Assembly (NCBI GenBank): GCA_027729865.1
Contig: JAQCBM010000013.1
Location: forward strand, 1-17,535
Reading direction: 5' to 3'
Source: Actinomycetota bacterium
GTDB lineage: Bacteria > Actinomycetota > Actinomycetes > S36-B12
Length of the DNA: 17,535 nt
The translations under genes and the position numbers were made by a program. Below, piece by piece: positions 7,630-15,160 of this stretch. The notes beneath the pieces are model-generated. The model was given only the letters and a program-made list of their open reading frames with translations. It had not been told where the DNA came from and did not search any database. The stretch's first letter is position 1; each line of letters starts with the position of its first letter.

Positions 7630-7635
7630 TAGATT
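7630..7635 (+). promoter_or_regulatory. -10 hexamer of hisN (leaderless start, decides the ATG)
   Basis: TAGATT fits TANNNT and ends 7 nt before ATG 7643. It places transcription start at the ATG, so the in-frame GTG at 7616 would lie upstream of the mRNA. Confidence 0.6.
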
Positions 7636-7642
7636 CGGTCTC

Positions 7643-8431
7643 ATGGACGCGACGATCGACGACCTTGCATTGGCGCTGCAGTTGGCCGACGCGGCCGACG
7701 CCATCACCATGGACCGATTCCAGTCGGCAGATTTGGTGGTGGAGACCAAACCGGACTTGACACCGGTCAGCGACGCCGATCGCGCTGTCGAAACTGCGAT
7801 TCGGGAACTGTTGGCAGCGCACCGTCCAGATGATGCCGTTCATGGCGAGGAGTACGGCAGCCAAGATGGTGAACGCCAATGGATTATCGACCCGATCGAT
7901 GGGACGAAGAACTTCGTTCGAGGCGTCCCTGTGTGGGCAACCCTGATCGCACTACGCGAAGGCGCTGCAATCACTGTCGGTGTTGTGTCCGCCCCGGCGC
8001 TCGGTCGACGATGGTGGGCTGGTCCGGCCTCAGGATCGTATGCAACCGCGCCGGGAGGACGGAGCCCTCGACATCCGCTGCACGCCAGTCAGGTTGCCGA
8101 ACTCGCCGATGCTTCGTTCAGCTATTCCGACGCGATTGGTTGGCCGACAGCCTCCCTTGATCGGTTGCTCACCAGCACGTGGAGACAACGCGCGTACGGC
8201 GACTTCTGGTCCCACCTCATGGTGGCCGAGGGAGTGATCGATATCGCGGCCGAACCAGCGTTGAAGATCCACGACGTCGCAGCCCTGGTCCCCATCATCG
8301 AGGCAGCCGGGGGGCGCATCACCACGTTCGACGGTTCGCCTCCGCCCTGGAAAGATCCAACGGCTGAGTTCTCAGCGCTGACCACCAACACCGTTCTTCA
8401 CAATCTCGTCGTAGATCTCCTTCGGCACTAG
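7643..8431 (+). CDS. hisN: Histidinol-phosphatase, inositol monophosphatase family (HisN)
   Basis: This 262-residue protein has the IMPase metal site: GEE at 68-70, DPIDGT at 83-88 and D211 in KIHDVAALVPIIEAAGG. The flanking TKPDLTPVSDADRAVE and TKNFVRGVPVWATLIAL closely match, as I recall, actinobacterial HisN (Mtb Rv3137), which removes phosphate from histidinol phosphate in histidine synthesis. A general inositol-phosphate phosphatase is the alternative. The usual WD around the last metal ligand is HD here, a mild change. ATG 7643 is chosen because it follows a TAGATT hexamer by 7 nt. No other his gene is in the window. A tandem-CBS gene follows after 59 nt. Confidence 0.88.
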   Translation: MDATIDDLALALQLADAADAITMDRFQSADLVVETKPDLTPVSDADRAVETAIRELLAAHRPDDAVHGEEYGSQDGERQWIIDPIDGTKNFVRGVPVWATLIALREGAAITVGVVSAPALGRRWWAGPASGSYATAPGGRSPRHPLHASQVAELADASFSYSDAIGWPTASLDRLLTSTWRQRAYGDFWSHLMVAEGVIDIAAEPALKIHDVAALVPIIEAAGGRITTFDGSPPPWKDPTAEFSALTTNTVLHNLVVDLLRH

Positions 8432-8477
8432 CCGCGAAGGCCCACCTGGCTTCACCATGGAGTTAGTGGTGGCACCC

Positions 8478-8484
8478 AGGGAGG
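8478..8484 (+). promoter_or_regulatory. Strong Shine-Dalgarno of the CBS protein
   Basis: AGGGAGG with a 6-nt spacer to ATG 8491. The rest of the gap 8432-8490 holds only weak CCACC/GGTGG symmetry and no clear promoter. Confidence 0.6.
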
Positions 8485-8490
8485 TCGATC

Positions 8491-8925
8491 ATGCATGTAT
8501 CGCAGATTCTTTCGACTAAAGGTACCGACGTTCACTCGATCGCACCCACGGGGACCGTAGCTGAGCTCGCCGCGGAGCTCAACTCCCGTCGCGTTGGCGC
8601 ATTGATTGTCAAGGACTCTTCCGGTGCCGTCGTTGGCATCGTCTCTGAACGAGATGTGGTTCGTGGTCTGGCCAGCGATGCGTCGGTGGTGAACGCAGCA
8701 GTCGAGTCGATCATGACAAAGGATGTTGTCAGCATCGATCCAGACTTCGAAGTTGCTGACCTCACTCGACTGATGACCGAGAAGCGCATCCGGCACGTCC
8801 CCGTCATCGACAACGGTGGCGTGCTCGTGGGTTTGGTGTCGATCGGCGACGTCGTCAAGGTACGGATGGACGAGCTTGAAACCGAGCGCGCCGCCCTCAT
8901 GGAATACATCACTCAGGGCGGGTAG
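8491..8925 (+). CDS. Tandem CBS-domain protein
   Basis: Its 144 residues consist almost wholly of two CBS motifs (about 8-62 and 73-128), with typical VGALIVKDSSGAVVGIVSERD and IRHVPVIDNGGVLVGLVS strands, then a helical tail (MDELETERAALMEYI). CBS pairs bind adenosine nucleotides or S-adenosyl compounds and act as energy sensors. Here there is no attached effector domain, so the partner is unknown; similar stand-alone proteins occur in many actinobacteria. The ATG has a strong AGGGAGG 6 nt upstream (8478-8484). Transcription could continue from hisN across the 59-nt gap; I see no clear promoter of its own there. It converges on the P450 gene with a 7-nt gap. Confidence 0.88.
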   Translation: MHVSQILSTKGTDVHSIAPTGTVAELAAELNSRRVGALIVKDSSGAVVGIVSERDVVRGLASDASVVNAAVESIMTKDVVSIDPDFEVADLTRLMTEKRIRHVPVIDNGGVLVGLVSIGDVVKVRMDELETERAALMEYITQGG

Positions 8926-8932
8926 GGAGTCG

Positions 8933-10288
8933 CTAGCGAGACTCCACGATCAGCGGCATACCTCCGCGGGGGCGAATGGTGACCAGTGGATCGCCCTCGG
9001 GGAACTCCACCCCCGGTGGCTGTCGCACGGTGAAGCGTCGGGCCAATTCGGCAACCATCATCACCGACTCAACGTAAGAGAAGTCTCGTCCGATGCACAG
9101 TCGCGGACCGGCACCGAAGGGAATGTGTGCAAAGCGCTCCACACCACTTAAGAAGCGTTCGGGTCGAAACTCCTCGGGACTCTCCCACAACTGTGGATGT
9201 CGGTGCAGCAACCATGGACTCATGATGATGAGCGAACCCGCTGGGACCGACACATCGTCAATGACGTCGCTGTCGATGGCGGATCTAGTGACCAACCAGG
9301 CAGGAGGATAGAGCCGTAACGTCTCATCGATGACTGCCCGGGTGTAGGTCAGTTCTCGATAATCAGTGAAACTCAAGGGCCGCGACGGAGCCACCGCATC
9401 TGCCTCTTCCGCAATGCGATCTCCCACATTCGGGTGTGCCGCGATCAATCCCCAGGCCCACCCGAGTGCGCTTGCCACCGTCTCGTGTCCAGCGACGATG
9501 AAAGTGACGAGTTGATCTCGTATCTCGGAGATCTCCAACGGACTGCCGACCTCGTCACGTACCGACAGCAGCATTCCCAGCAGATCCGCACCAGGCTCTG
9601 ACCTACGAGCCGCCACCATGTCCGCAACTGCCGCATCCAGGCGGGCAACCGATCTACGTAACACCCGATTAGCGGGTGTAGGAAGCCAACCGGGTGGGGT
9701 GATCGGCACCCGAGCCCGGGCTACCACCACCTCGAGGGCGTCCAGCGTGGCGGCGGCGATATCGCTCGACTTACCCGTCAGATCCGTGCTCATCAGCGAA
9801 GCCGCCACTACTTCCAGCGCCGCACTCATCATGTAGGCGTCGACATCCACCACCGCGCCCTCCGGCAAGTCACGCCACTGCTGCGCAACTCGCCGCGTTG
9901 CTGCACTGACATGCTTGCCGATGTCCTCCAATGCACTGTGATGAAAGGCCGGCTGCAGGACACGCCGCTGTCCGCGCCAGGTGTCACCATCAGATGTCAA
10001 CAAACCCTCACCTGTCACAAGGGACAACGCCTTGTACTGGATAGTTGATTTCCCATAATTTCGTGCGTTATCGATCAGGACGCGGCGAACCCCACTCAGA
10101 CTGTTGACGAGATAACTCGGAGGACGCGGTACGGGAAATTGAGCAATATCTCCGTGTGCCTGCCAAACGGTGTGGAGGTACTCGAGGGGATTACCCCGGA
10201 TAGTTCGAAAGGCTCGGAGCATGTCCGGACCAAGGGGCCCGGGAGCGGTTGCGGGTGTTCCCAGGAAGCTGGCGGGTTGCTTGCTCAT
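8933..10288 (-). CDS. Cytochrome P450 monooxygenase
   Basis: This 451-residue soluble P450 has all expected landmarks: C-helix WRGQRR (104-109), I-helix AGHET (266-270) with the proton-relay Thr270, K-helix ETLR (322-325), the PERF segment (376-379), and the haem loop FGAGPRLCIG with C398 as axial thiolate. No N-terminal membrane anchor is present. No ferredoxin or reductase gene is in the window, so electron donors must be encoded elsewhere. The substrate cannot be inferred from sequence. The ATG at 10288 comes 3 nt after the stop of the EthD-like gene, which itself follows a DUF1185 gene and fbiC, so it is probably the last cistron of an F420-linked operon. Confidence 0.93.
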   Translation of the reverse strand: MSKQPASFLGTPATAPGPLGPDMLRAFRTIRGNPLEYLHTVWQAHGDIAQFPVPRPPSYLVNSLSGVRRVLIDNARNYGKSTIQYKALSLVTGEGLLTSDGDTWRGQRRVLQPAFHHSALEDIGKHVSAATRRVAQQWRDLPEGAVVDVDAYMMSAALEVVAASLMSTDLTGKSSDIAAATLDALEVVVARARVPITPPGWLPTPANRVLRRSVARLDAAVADMVAARRSEPGADLLGMLLSVRDEVGSPLEISEIRDQLVTFIVAGHETVASALGWAWGLIAAHPNVGDRIAEEADAVAPSRPLSFTDYRELTYTRAVIDETLRLYPPAWLVTRSAIDSDVIDDVSVPAGSLIIMSPWLLHRHPQLWESPEEFRPERFLSGVERFAHIPFGAGPRLCIGRDFSYVESVMMVAELARRFTVRQPPGVEFPEGDPLVTIRPRGGMPLIVESR

Positions 10289-10291
10289 TTC

Positions 10292-10597
10292 TCAGATCGG
10301 CAGGATCTGATTCTCGTCTACGAGTAACCGCACCCGCGACGCCACGTGATCGAGCGAATCTTGGGCTACCGACTTACCGATTTCCGTGGCGTAGGCCGCA
10401 TCGAACGATGCGCGATCGTCGAACCATAACTCCGCGACGCCATCGATCCCCTCACCCTCGGTGACTTCGTTGAATCGGATCTCCCGAACGCCCGGCAACT
10501 GGCGTGCCAGCGGTGCATGCTCAACGAGCCACCATTGTGCGAACTGCTCATGAGACATGTCGGACCTTCGGGTCAGCAAAATCATGGCTTTGAACAT
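10292..10597 (-). CDS. EthD-family small protein (dimeric alpha/beta barrel)
   Basis: This 101-residue protein reads MFKAMILLTRRSDMSHEQF, then WWLVEHAPLARQLPGVREI, then GVAELWFDDRASFDAAY, the EthD/ferredoxin-like ABM pattern with the conserved HAPLARQLPG motif. The family name comes from EthD, which is required alongside a P450 (EthB) for ethyl tert-butyl ether oxidation in Rhodococcus ruber. The present protein is likewise adjacent to a P450. Other family members decarboxylate or cyclise small aromatics, so a catalytic role is possible. ATG 10597 has an AGGAGGG 5 nt upstream (10603-10609), which overrides the longer frame from 10681. It lies 25 nt after the DUF1185 gene and 3 nt before the P450 gene. 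Confidence 0.85.
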   Translation of the reverse strand: MFKAMILLTRRSDMSHEQFAQWWLVEHAPLARQLPGVREIRFNEVTEGEGIDGVAELWFDDRASFDAAYATEIGKSVAQDSLDHVASRVRLLVDENQILPI

Positions 10598-10602
10598 GAC
10601 GT

Positions 10603-10609
10603 CCCTCCT
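10603..10609 (-). promoter_or_regulatory. Strong Shine-Dalgarno deciding the EthD-like start
   Basis: AGGAGGG on the minus strand with a 5-nt spacer to ATG 10597. It is the best ribosome site in the fbiC operon and suggests this small protein is translated at a high rate. Confidence 0.7.
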
Positions 10610-10622
10610 ACTACGGCTCGCG

Positions 10623-11180
10623 CTATTGGGGTTTTTGAGTGCGCGCGCCGGGACGTCCCCCACATGACAGCGCAAGAGCAATCACGATCTCATCAGCGTG
10701 CGGTGCATCAGGAACGCAGATATCCACCGCATCCATGTCGTCGAACACCCATCGATCATCCTTGTTCCCGATGGGCATCGTGATCGGCGATCCAGGGCCG
10801 GCAACCTTCTTGGTCCCCGGAATGATGTCGGCCCCTCCCCCTATCGCTGCACGCACCGGAGCCCCGAAACGTGGATGCAAGATGGCCGCCGAATGCTCGC
10901 GATCACCGTCTGTGCCGACGATTGCTCCCTTGCCATATCCACGGACGTCCGCGGGGCTCAAGCCGAGCGCATCAAGAACACGCAAGGAGCGCTCTACGAG
11001 GAATGCAGCCGATTCACTCCCGAGCACTTCGAGCTCCTCGAGATTCTCGACGCGCCCCTGCCCGGCTAGCGGGTTGGAGACAACAACCGCGCACGTCGCA
11101 ACCACAGTGGGAGCTTCGAGAGTCGAGCCAGCTTCGCTCATGGTCTCGTGAACTGCAGAGTGGACAGCTCGGATCTTCAT
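10623..11180 (-). CDS. 'Amino acid synthesis' family protein (DUF1185/AA_synth), function unknown
   Basis: The 185-residue sequence matches the AA_synth (DUF1185) family as I recall it: MKIRAVHSAVHETMSE at the start, VVVSNPLAGQGRVENLEEL, YGKGAIVGTDGDREHSAAIL, then HPRFGAPVRAAIGGGADIIP and VPDAPHADEIVIALAL. Despite the name no reaction is established; the fold is a small alpha/beta protein with a glycine-rich loop (AIGGGADIIP). Relatives are, in my recollection, often near flavin- or F420-dependent luciferase-like oxidoreductases, which would fit the adjacency to fbiC. The ATG overlaps the fbiC TGA by 4 nt (ATGA, 11177-11180), so translation is coupled. An EthD-like gene follows 25 nt later. 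Confidence 0.82.
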   Translation of the reverse strand: MKIRAVHSAVHETMSEAGSTLEAPTVVATCAVVVSNPLAGQGRVENLEELEVLGSESAAFLVERSLRVLDALGLSPADVRGYGKGAIVGTDGDREHSAAILHPRFGAPVRAAIGGGADIIPGTKKVAGPGSPITMPIGNKDDRWVFDDMDAVDICVPDAPHADEIVIALALSCGGRPGARTQKPQ

Positions 11181-13489
11181 CCGGCAACTCCATTCATATC
11201 GGCTAGCGGCTGGTAAATGGTGGTTCGCTGTTGCAGCGTACGACCCATGGCTTCAAGCTGACCGGCCAGTTCGGAGGGGTCCATCCCTTGCCCGTGAGCA
11301 GCACCGGCAGCACGGGAGATGTTCTCATCCATGAGCGTGCCCCCCACGTCATTCACTCCGGCCTGCAGCAACTGGAGCACGCCCGGGATCCCGAGTTTCA
11401 CCCAGGACGCTTGCACATTGTCGATCAGTCCGCGGTAGGCGATCCGGCCGATCGCATGCATCAACACCACTTCGCGCCAGGTAGGGCCTCGCCGCGCCCG
11501 ACGCTTCAGGTAGACAGGTGAGGCCATGTGAACGAACGGAAGCGGGATGAACTCGGTGAACCCACCGGTTCTCTCTTGCAATGCTCGAGTCGCAAGTATG
11601 TGGGCGATCCAGTGCTCGGGCTGTTCCACACTTCCGAACATGATGGTGATGTTCGAGCGAAGACCCAGCCCGTGGGCTGTCTCATGAACCATCAACCATT
11701 CGTCAGTGGTCACCTTGTCTGGACACAAGATGGCTCGGATGTCGTCGTGCAGGATCTCCGCTGCAGTTCCTGGAAGGGAAGCCAAACCGGCGTCCTTCAT
11801 CCGTTGCAGATAAGACTCCAGAGGTTCACCGAGTCTGCGTGAACCTTCAAGAACTTCCAGAGCGGTGAATCCGTGCACGTGCATGGTCGGCACCGCAGCT
11901 TTGACCACATTGGTGACCCGAACGTAGTAGTCGCCATCGAAATCCGGGTGAATGCCTCCTTGCAGGCACACTTCGGTTGCCCCGCGTGAAGCTGCTTCCA
12001 CCACGCGGGCGGCAATCTCATCGTCGTCCAGCAGATAGGGGCGGCCGCGCAGGTTGAGCGATAGCGGACCCTTCGAGAAGCCGCAGAAAGTGCACTTGTA
12101 GGTACACACGTTGGTGTAGTTGATGTTTCGGTTTCGCACGTACGTGACCGCCGCGCCGTTGGCTGCGACTCTCAACTCGTCGGCAACTGCGGCGATTGCC
12201 GCGACCTCTTGACCGCGGGCCGCGAACAAGACCGCCAACTCGTCTGCATCCACGCGCTGACCGGCGCGCACGCCGTCCAGCACCTCTCGAACGGCTCCAA
12301 CTGTGCGGACAGGGCCGGGGATCAAGGTCATGGGTGTGCGATCTGCTCCGGAATACCACGCAGTTGATCGGCGTCCGATCTGAACAACTTCGGCTCCGGT
12401 ACCGACATTCGCCGCGTCCTGGTACTTCTCCGGGAACACCGCGCCGGGATCATCACGCGCCAAACCTTCAGCATCGCTTCGGTCGAGCACCGCAAAGTGC
12501 AGGCCTTCGTCGATCCAGCGTGCTGCTTTGAGCACATATTCCGGGTACACCGTCAAACGTGGCGTGAGTTCGCGCTCACTAGTCTGCGCGACCTCGCGCA
12601 AGGTCTCCAGAGACGGCCACGGGCGCTCGGGGTTGACGTAATCGGCCGTGATCGGTGAGACACCACCGAAGTCATCGATACCTGCGCCCACGATAAGGGT
12701 GATGTCGTCGACCAAATTGGGTGGGGCTTGAAGATGCACGCTCGCCGGCAGGATTGCCCGGGCGAGTTCGATCGCGTCCACCAGATCATCCATGGAGCAG
12801 GGCGGCGCATCGCGCATAGTGGTACCTGGCTTGGGTACGAAGTTCTGCACGATCACTTCCTGGACGTGGCCGTGACGCTCATGACTCGCTGCAATCGCCT
12901 CGAGTGCTTCGATCCGGTCCGCTCTCGTCTCCCCGAAACCAACGAGGATCCCGGTTGTGAACGGAATAGAGAGTTCGCCAGCGAACTCCAGCGTTGCCAG
13001 TCGTCGTGCGGGGTCCTTGTCTGGTGCACCTCGATGAGCCGGAAGATCCGGGTTCAACGACTCGATCATCATTCCTTGGCTCGGAGCAACCATGCGCAGT
13101 CGCGCCAGATCCTCGCGTCCGAGCGCACCAGCATTCGCGTGCGGCAACAGACCCGTGGTGTCGAGCACCCGCTGACACGCAGCCACGAGGTAATCAACCG
13201 TGGATTCGAAGCCGTTTTCGTCCAACCACTTGCGAGCCTGCGGATAGCGATCCTCTGGGAACTCCCCCAAGGTGAACAGCGCTTCGTGACAACCCGCCTG
13301 AGCGCCGCGGGTCGCAATGGTCTCCACCTCGTCCAGCGTCAAATAGGGCGCCGGAAGGTGATGAGGGGCTTGGGCGAAGGTGCAATAGCCGCAACGATCT
13401 CTGCACAACTGGGTCAGCGGAATGAATACCTTCGGGGAGTAGGTGATCCGGGTCCGAGGCCACGCCGATGGGCCGTTCGCCACCTTCAC
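11177..13489 (-). CDS. fbiC: FO synthase, CofG-CofH fusion (coenzyme F420 biosynthesis)
   Basis: This 770-residue fusion of two radical-SAM halves makes FO (7,8-didemethyl-8-hydroxy-5-deazariboflavin) from tyrosine and a ribityl-pyrimidine. The CofG half has C29-x3-C33-x2-C36 (CRDRCGYC), then LFTLGEFPE, SPDKDP-like GAPDKDPARR and WGGVSP-like DFGGVSPITADYVNPERPW. The CofH half has C462-x3-C466-x2-C469 (CTYKCTFC), ATEVCLQGGIHPDF, PGTAAEIL and GGTLMDENISR. The N-terminus is about 75 residues shorter than mycobacterial FbiC as I recall it, but both cluster motifs are intact. The start may be GTG 13489 or GTG 13483; the latter has GGAG at a better 5-nt spacing. It is the first gene of the fbiC-DUF1185-EthD-P450 run. 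No other F420 gene is in the window. Confidence 0.94.
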   Translation of the reverse strand: MKVANGPSAWPRTRITYSPKVFIPLTQLCRDRCGYCTFAQAPHHLPAPYLTLDEVETIATRGAQAGCHEALFTLGEFPEDRYPQARKWLDENGFESTVDYLVAACQRVLDTTGLLPHANAGALGREDLARLRMVAPSQGMMIESLNPDLPAHRGAPDKDPARRLATLEFAGELSIPFTTGILVGFGETRADRIEALEAIAASHERHGHVQEVIVQNFVPKPGTTMRDAPPCSMDDLVDAIELARAILPASVHLQAPPNLVDDITLIVGAGIDDFGGVSPITADYVNPERPWPSLETLREVAQTSERELTPRLTVYPEYVLKAARWIDEGLHFAVLDRSDAEGLARDDPGAVFPEKYQDAANVGTGAEVVQIGRRSTAWYSGADRTPMTLIPGPVRTVGAVREVLDGVRAGQRVDADELAVLFAARGQEVAAIAAVADELRVAANGAAVTYVRNRNINYTNVCTYKCTFCGFSKGPLSLNLRGRPYLLDDDEIAARVVEAASRGATEVCLQGGIHPDFDGDYYVRVTNVVKAAVPTMHVHGFTALEVLEGSRRLGEPLESYLQRMKDAGLASLPGTAAEILHDDIRAILCPDKVTTDEWLMVHETAHGLGLRSNITIMFGSVEQPEHWIAHILATRALQERTGGFTEFIPLPFVHMASPVYLKRRARRGPTWREVVLMHAIGRIAYRGLIDNVQASWVKLGIPGVLQLLQAGVNDVGGTLMDENISRAAGAAHGQGMDPSELAGQLEAMGRTLQQRTTIYQPLADMNGVAG

Positions 13490-13666
13490 TCCTCACCTTG
13501 ACCTTGTGATACCGACTTTGAACTGCAGCCTTCCTGATGCACCACTACGAAACAACCCCCGACTCGTATCGTGGCATAGCCACGCGATGAATAGGTACGA
13601 GTCGGGGGTTGAAGCGTCGAAATTCAGTTGTGTGTTGAACGCAACGATGCGCTCACGAGCAATCTG
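13490..13666. other. Gene-free stretch between cstB-like gene and fbiC
   Basis: It holds the fbiC leader (GAGG/GGAG ribosome site at 13490-13496), no convincing promoter, and the large inverted repeat at 13553-13611. The remaining 13612-13666, next to the cstB-like stop, shows nothing recognisable. Confidence 0.6.
13553..13611. terminator. 16-bp perfect inverted repeat with nested hairpin, probable terminator of the rhodanese/cstB-like operon
   Basis: CAACCCCCGACTCGTA (13553-13568) is the exact reverse complement of 13596-13611. The 27-nt loop itself contains CGTGGC-ATA-GCCACG (13570-13584), a second perfect 6-bp hairpin. On the minus strand the GC-rich stem ends GGGGGTTG followed by TTTCG, a short T tract, placed 56 nt after the cstB-like stop. 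This suits an intrinsic terminator that insulates fbiC. The stacked form could also extrude as a cruciform. Confidence 0.6.
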
Positions 13667-15160
13667 CTACTTGGATGCAGCCTTGCTCGCGACGCCGCCG
13701 GGCGTGAACTCACGCACCGTGGCGCGCGATGCAAGCCAGGTCCAGCCAGGCTCGCGAGTAGGCGCTTCTTCAGACACGATCTCCAGCCCACAGGCGGCAG
13801 CGTTTCCGAAGTCGTCATCCACGTGCACGATGTTGTCGAATCCAGCGTTCTGCAGCACCGAAGCCACCGCTGCCGCCCGGTATCCCGAACCGCAGTACAC
13901 GTACACGTCCACGTCACGCGGCAACTCACCCATGCGGTCGAGAACCTCGTAGAAGGGAATGAACTTGGCACCCTTCACGTGACCGGACTCCCACTCGAGG
14001 ATCTGACGGGTGTCGATGACCACCGAGTTTGGGTTCGCCTTCCACTCCTTGGCCATCTCCTCGAAATCGACGCGGCGCAGGTAGGCCGGCTGCTCGCCGT
14101 CTTCCATCCAGAACTGCGGACCGCCCACGGCTTGACCCGCTGGACGATCGATGCCGATACGCACCAACTCACGCTGCGCTGCCTCGACCTGTTCGGTGGT
14201 GGCTCCGACCAGAGTGATCGGTGTTCCCCACGGAACCATCCAGCCGAGATAGTTGATGAACGCACCATCCAGGTCGAAGTTGACTGCACCGGGAACGTGA
14301 CCGGATGCGAACACCTCGCGCGAACGAAGGTCGACCACCCATTCACCCGCCGCTACACGACGACGCAACTCAGCCGGATCGACTGGCGACGGAATCGATA
14401 GATCGATTTCAGCAGGTCCGGCAGCGTTCGCCGGACCCATGTGGGCGTAATACGCAGGGAAGACGTCGAGCCCTGCGATGAGCATCTCGACGAAGTCCTC
14501 TTCAGCTTGCGTTAATGCCGGGTTGATGTCCTTTTCTTGACCCAATGACGTTTGGACACCCTCAGTTTGGATCGACGAGCAGAAGGACCCGAAGCCGTGT
14601 GTGGGATAAATCTGCGTTTCGCTCGGCAGGGAATCAACCAAGTGATGCGCGGAGTGCCACTGATCATGCGCCTGCTTGACCGTAAGGTCCGGGGCAACTA
14701 GATCGGGGCGACCGACAGTGCCGTAGAGCAACGATCCACCGGTGAATACCGCACCCGGGTGGTTGTCGCGGCTGACAGCGAACGAGATGTGGTGCGGGGT
14801 GTGACCGGGTGTGTGAACCACGCGGACATCGAGATCGCCGACCCGGAATTCACCGCCCTCACCCATGGCGACCACGTTCGGCTCACCGAGGTAGGACAGC
14901 TCTACGTCCGCAGGAACCACATAAGTAGCGCCATGCTTCTTAGCGAACTGGTAGCCGCCATTGACGTAGTCGTTGTGGATATGGGTTTCACCCACGTGGG
15001 TAACGGTCAAGCCGTGTTCGGCGATCAGCCGCTCAACTCGATCGGTGTCGCGCTGAGGATCAACCACCAGCGCATTGACGCCGTCGTGGACGATGTAGCC
15101 CCGGTCCCCCAGCCCGGGTGTGTCGATCACGATCACATGGGGGGCGCTGGTAGCCGTCAT
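13667..15160 (-). CDS. CstB-like persulfide dioxygenase-sulfurtransferase: metallo-beta-lactamase domain plus two rhodanese domains
   Basis: This 497-residue protein has three domains. An MBL domain (about 1-245) carries THIHNDYVNGG (H60, H62, D64) and TPGHTPHH (H120). A first rhodanese domain (about 260-345) lacks the catalytic Cys, with LVGATTE where the loop should be. A second rhodanese (about 365-460) has the active loop CGSGYR, C423. The arrangement is that of staphylococcal CstB, which oxidises persulfides to thiosulfate. C194 in GFGSFCSS matches the extra MBL-domain Cys of CstB. The usual metal ligand Asp of TGD is Gly here (TGGS, 140-143). ATG 15160 is preceded by AGGAG (15168-15172), and the ATG overlaps the upstream rhodanese stop by 4 nt. 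A longer frame from 15208 is rejected. Confidence 0.9.
   Translation of the reverse strand: MTATSAPHVIVIDTPGLGDRGYIVHDGVNALVVDPQRDTDRVERLIAEHGLTVTHVGETHIHNDYVNGGYQFAKKHGATYVVPADVELSYLGEPNVVAMGEGGEFRVGDLDVRVVHTPGHTPHHISFAVSRDNHPGAVFTGGSLLYGTVGRPDLVAPDLTVKQAHDQWHSAHHLVDSLPSETQIYPTHGFGSFCSSIQTEGVQTSLGQEKDINPALTQAEEDFVEMLIAGLDVFPAYYAHMGPANAAGPAEIDLSIPSPVDPAELRRRVAAGEWVVDLRSREVFASGHVPGAVNFDLDGAFINYLGWMVPWGTPITLVGATTEQVEAAQRELVRIGIDRPAGQAVGGPQFWMEDGEQPAYLRRVDFEEMAKEWKANPNSVVIDTRQILEWESGHVKGAKFIPFYEVLDRMGELPRDVDVYVYCGSGYRAAAVASVLQNAGFDNIVHVDDDFGNAAACGLEIVSEEAPTREPGWTWLASRATVREFTPGGVASKAASK

Noticed and set aside
8432..8490. Weak CCACC/GGTGG symmetry between hisN and the CBS gene as a terminator
   Set aside because: The arms are only 5 bp with a long loop and no T tract, so it is no better than chance in GC-rich DNA.
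13506..13534. SigR/ECF-like promoter GGAAG-N17-GTA before fbiC on the minus strand
   Set aside because: The -10 lacks the GTT core and the -35 lacks the final T of GGAAT. Such near-matches are frequent, so it is not reported as a promoter.
12728..14401. Two plus-strand frames of 257 residues each (12728-13501 and 13628-14401)
   Set aside because: Both are antisense to well-conserved fbiC and cstB-like coding regions. They are high-GC shadows with no ribosome site or domain.
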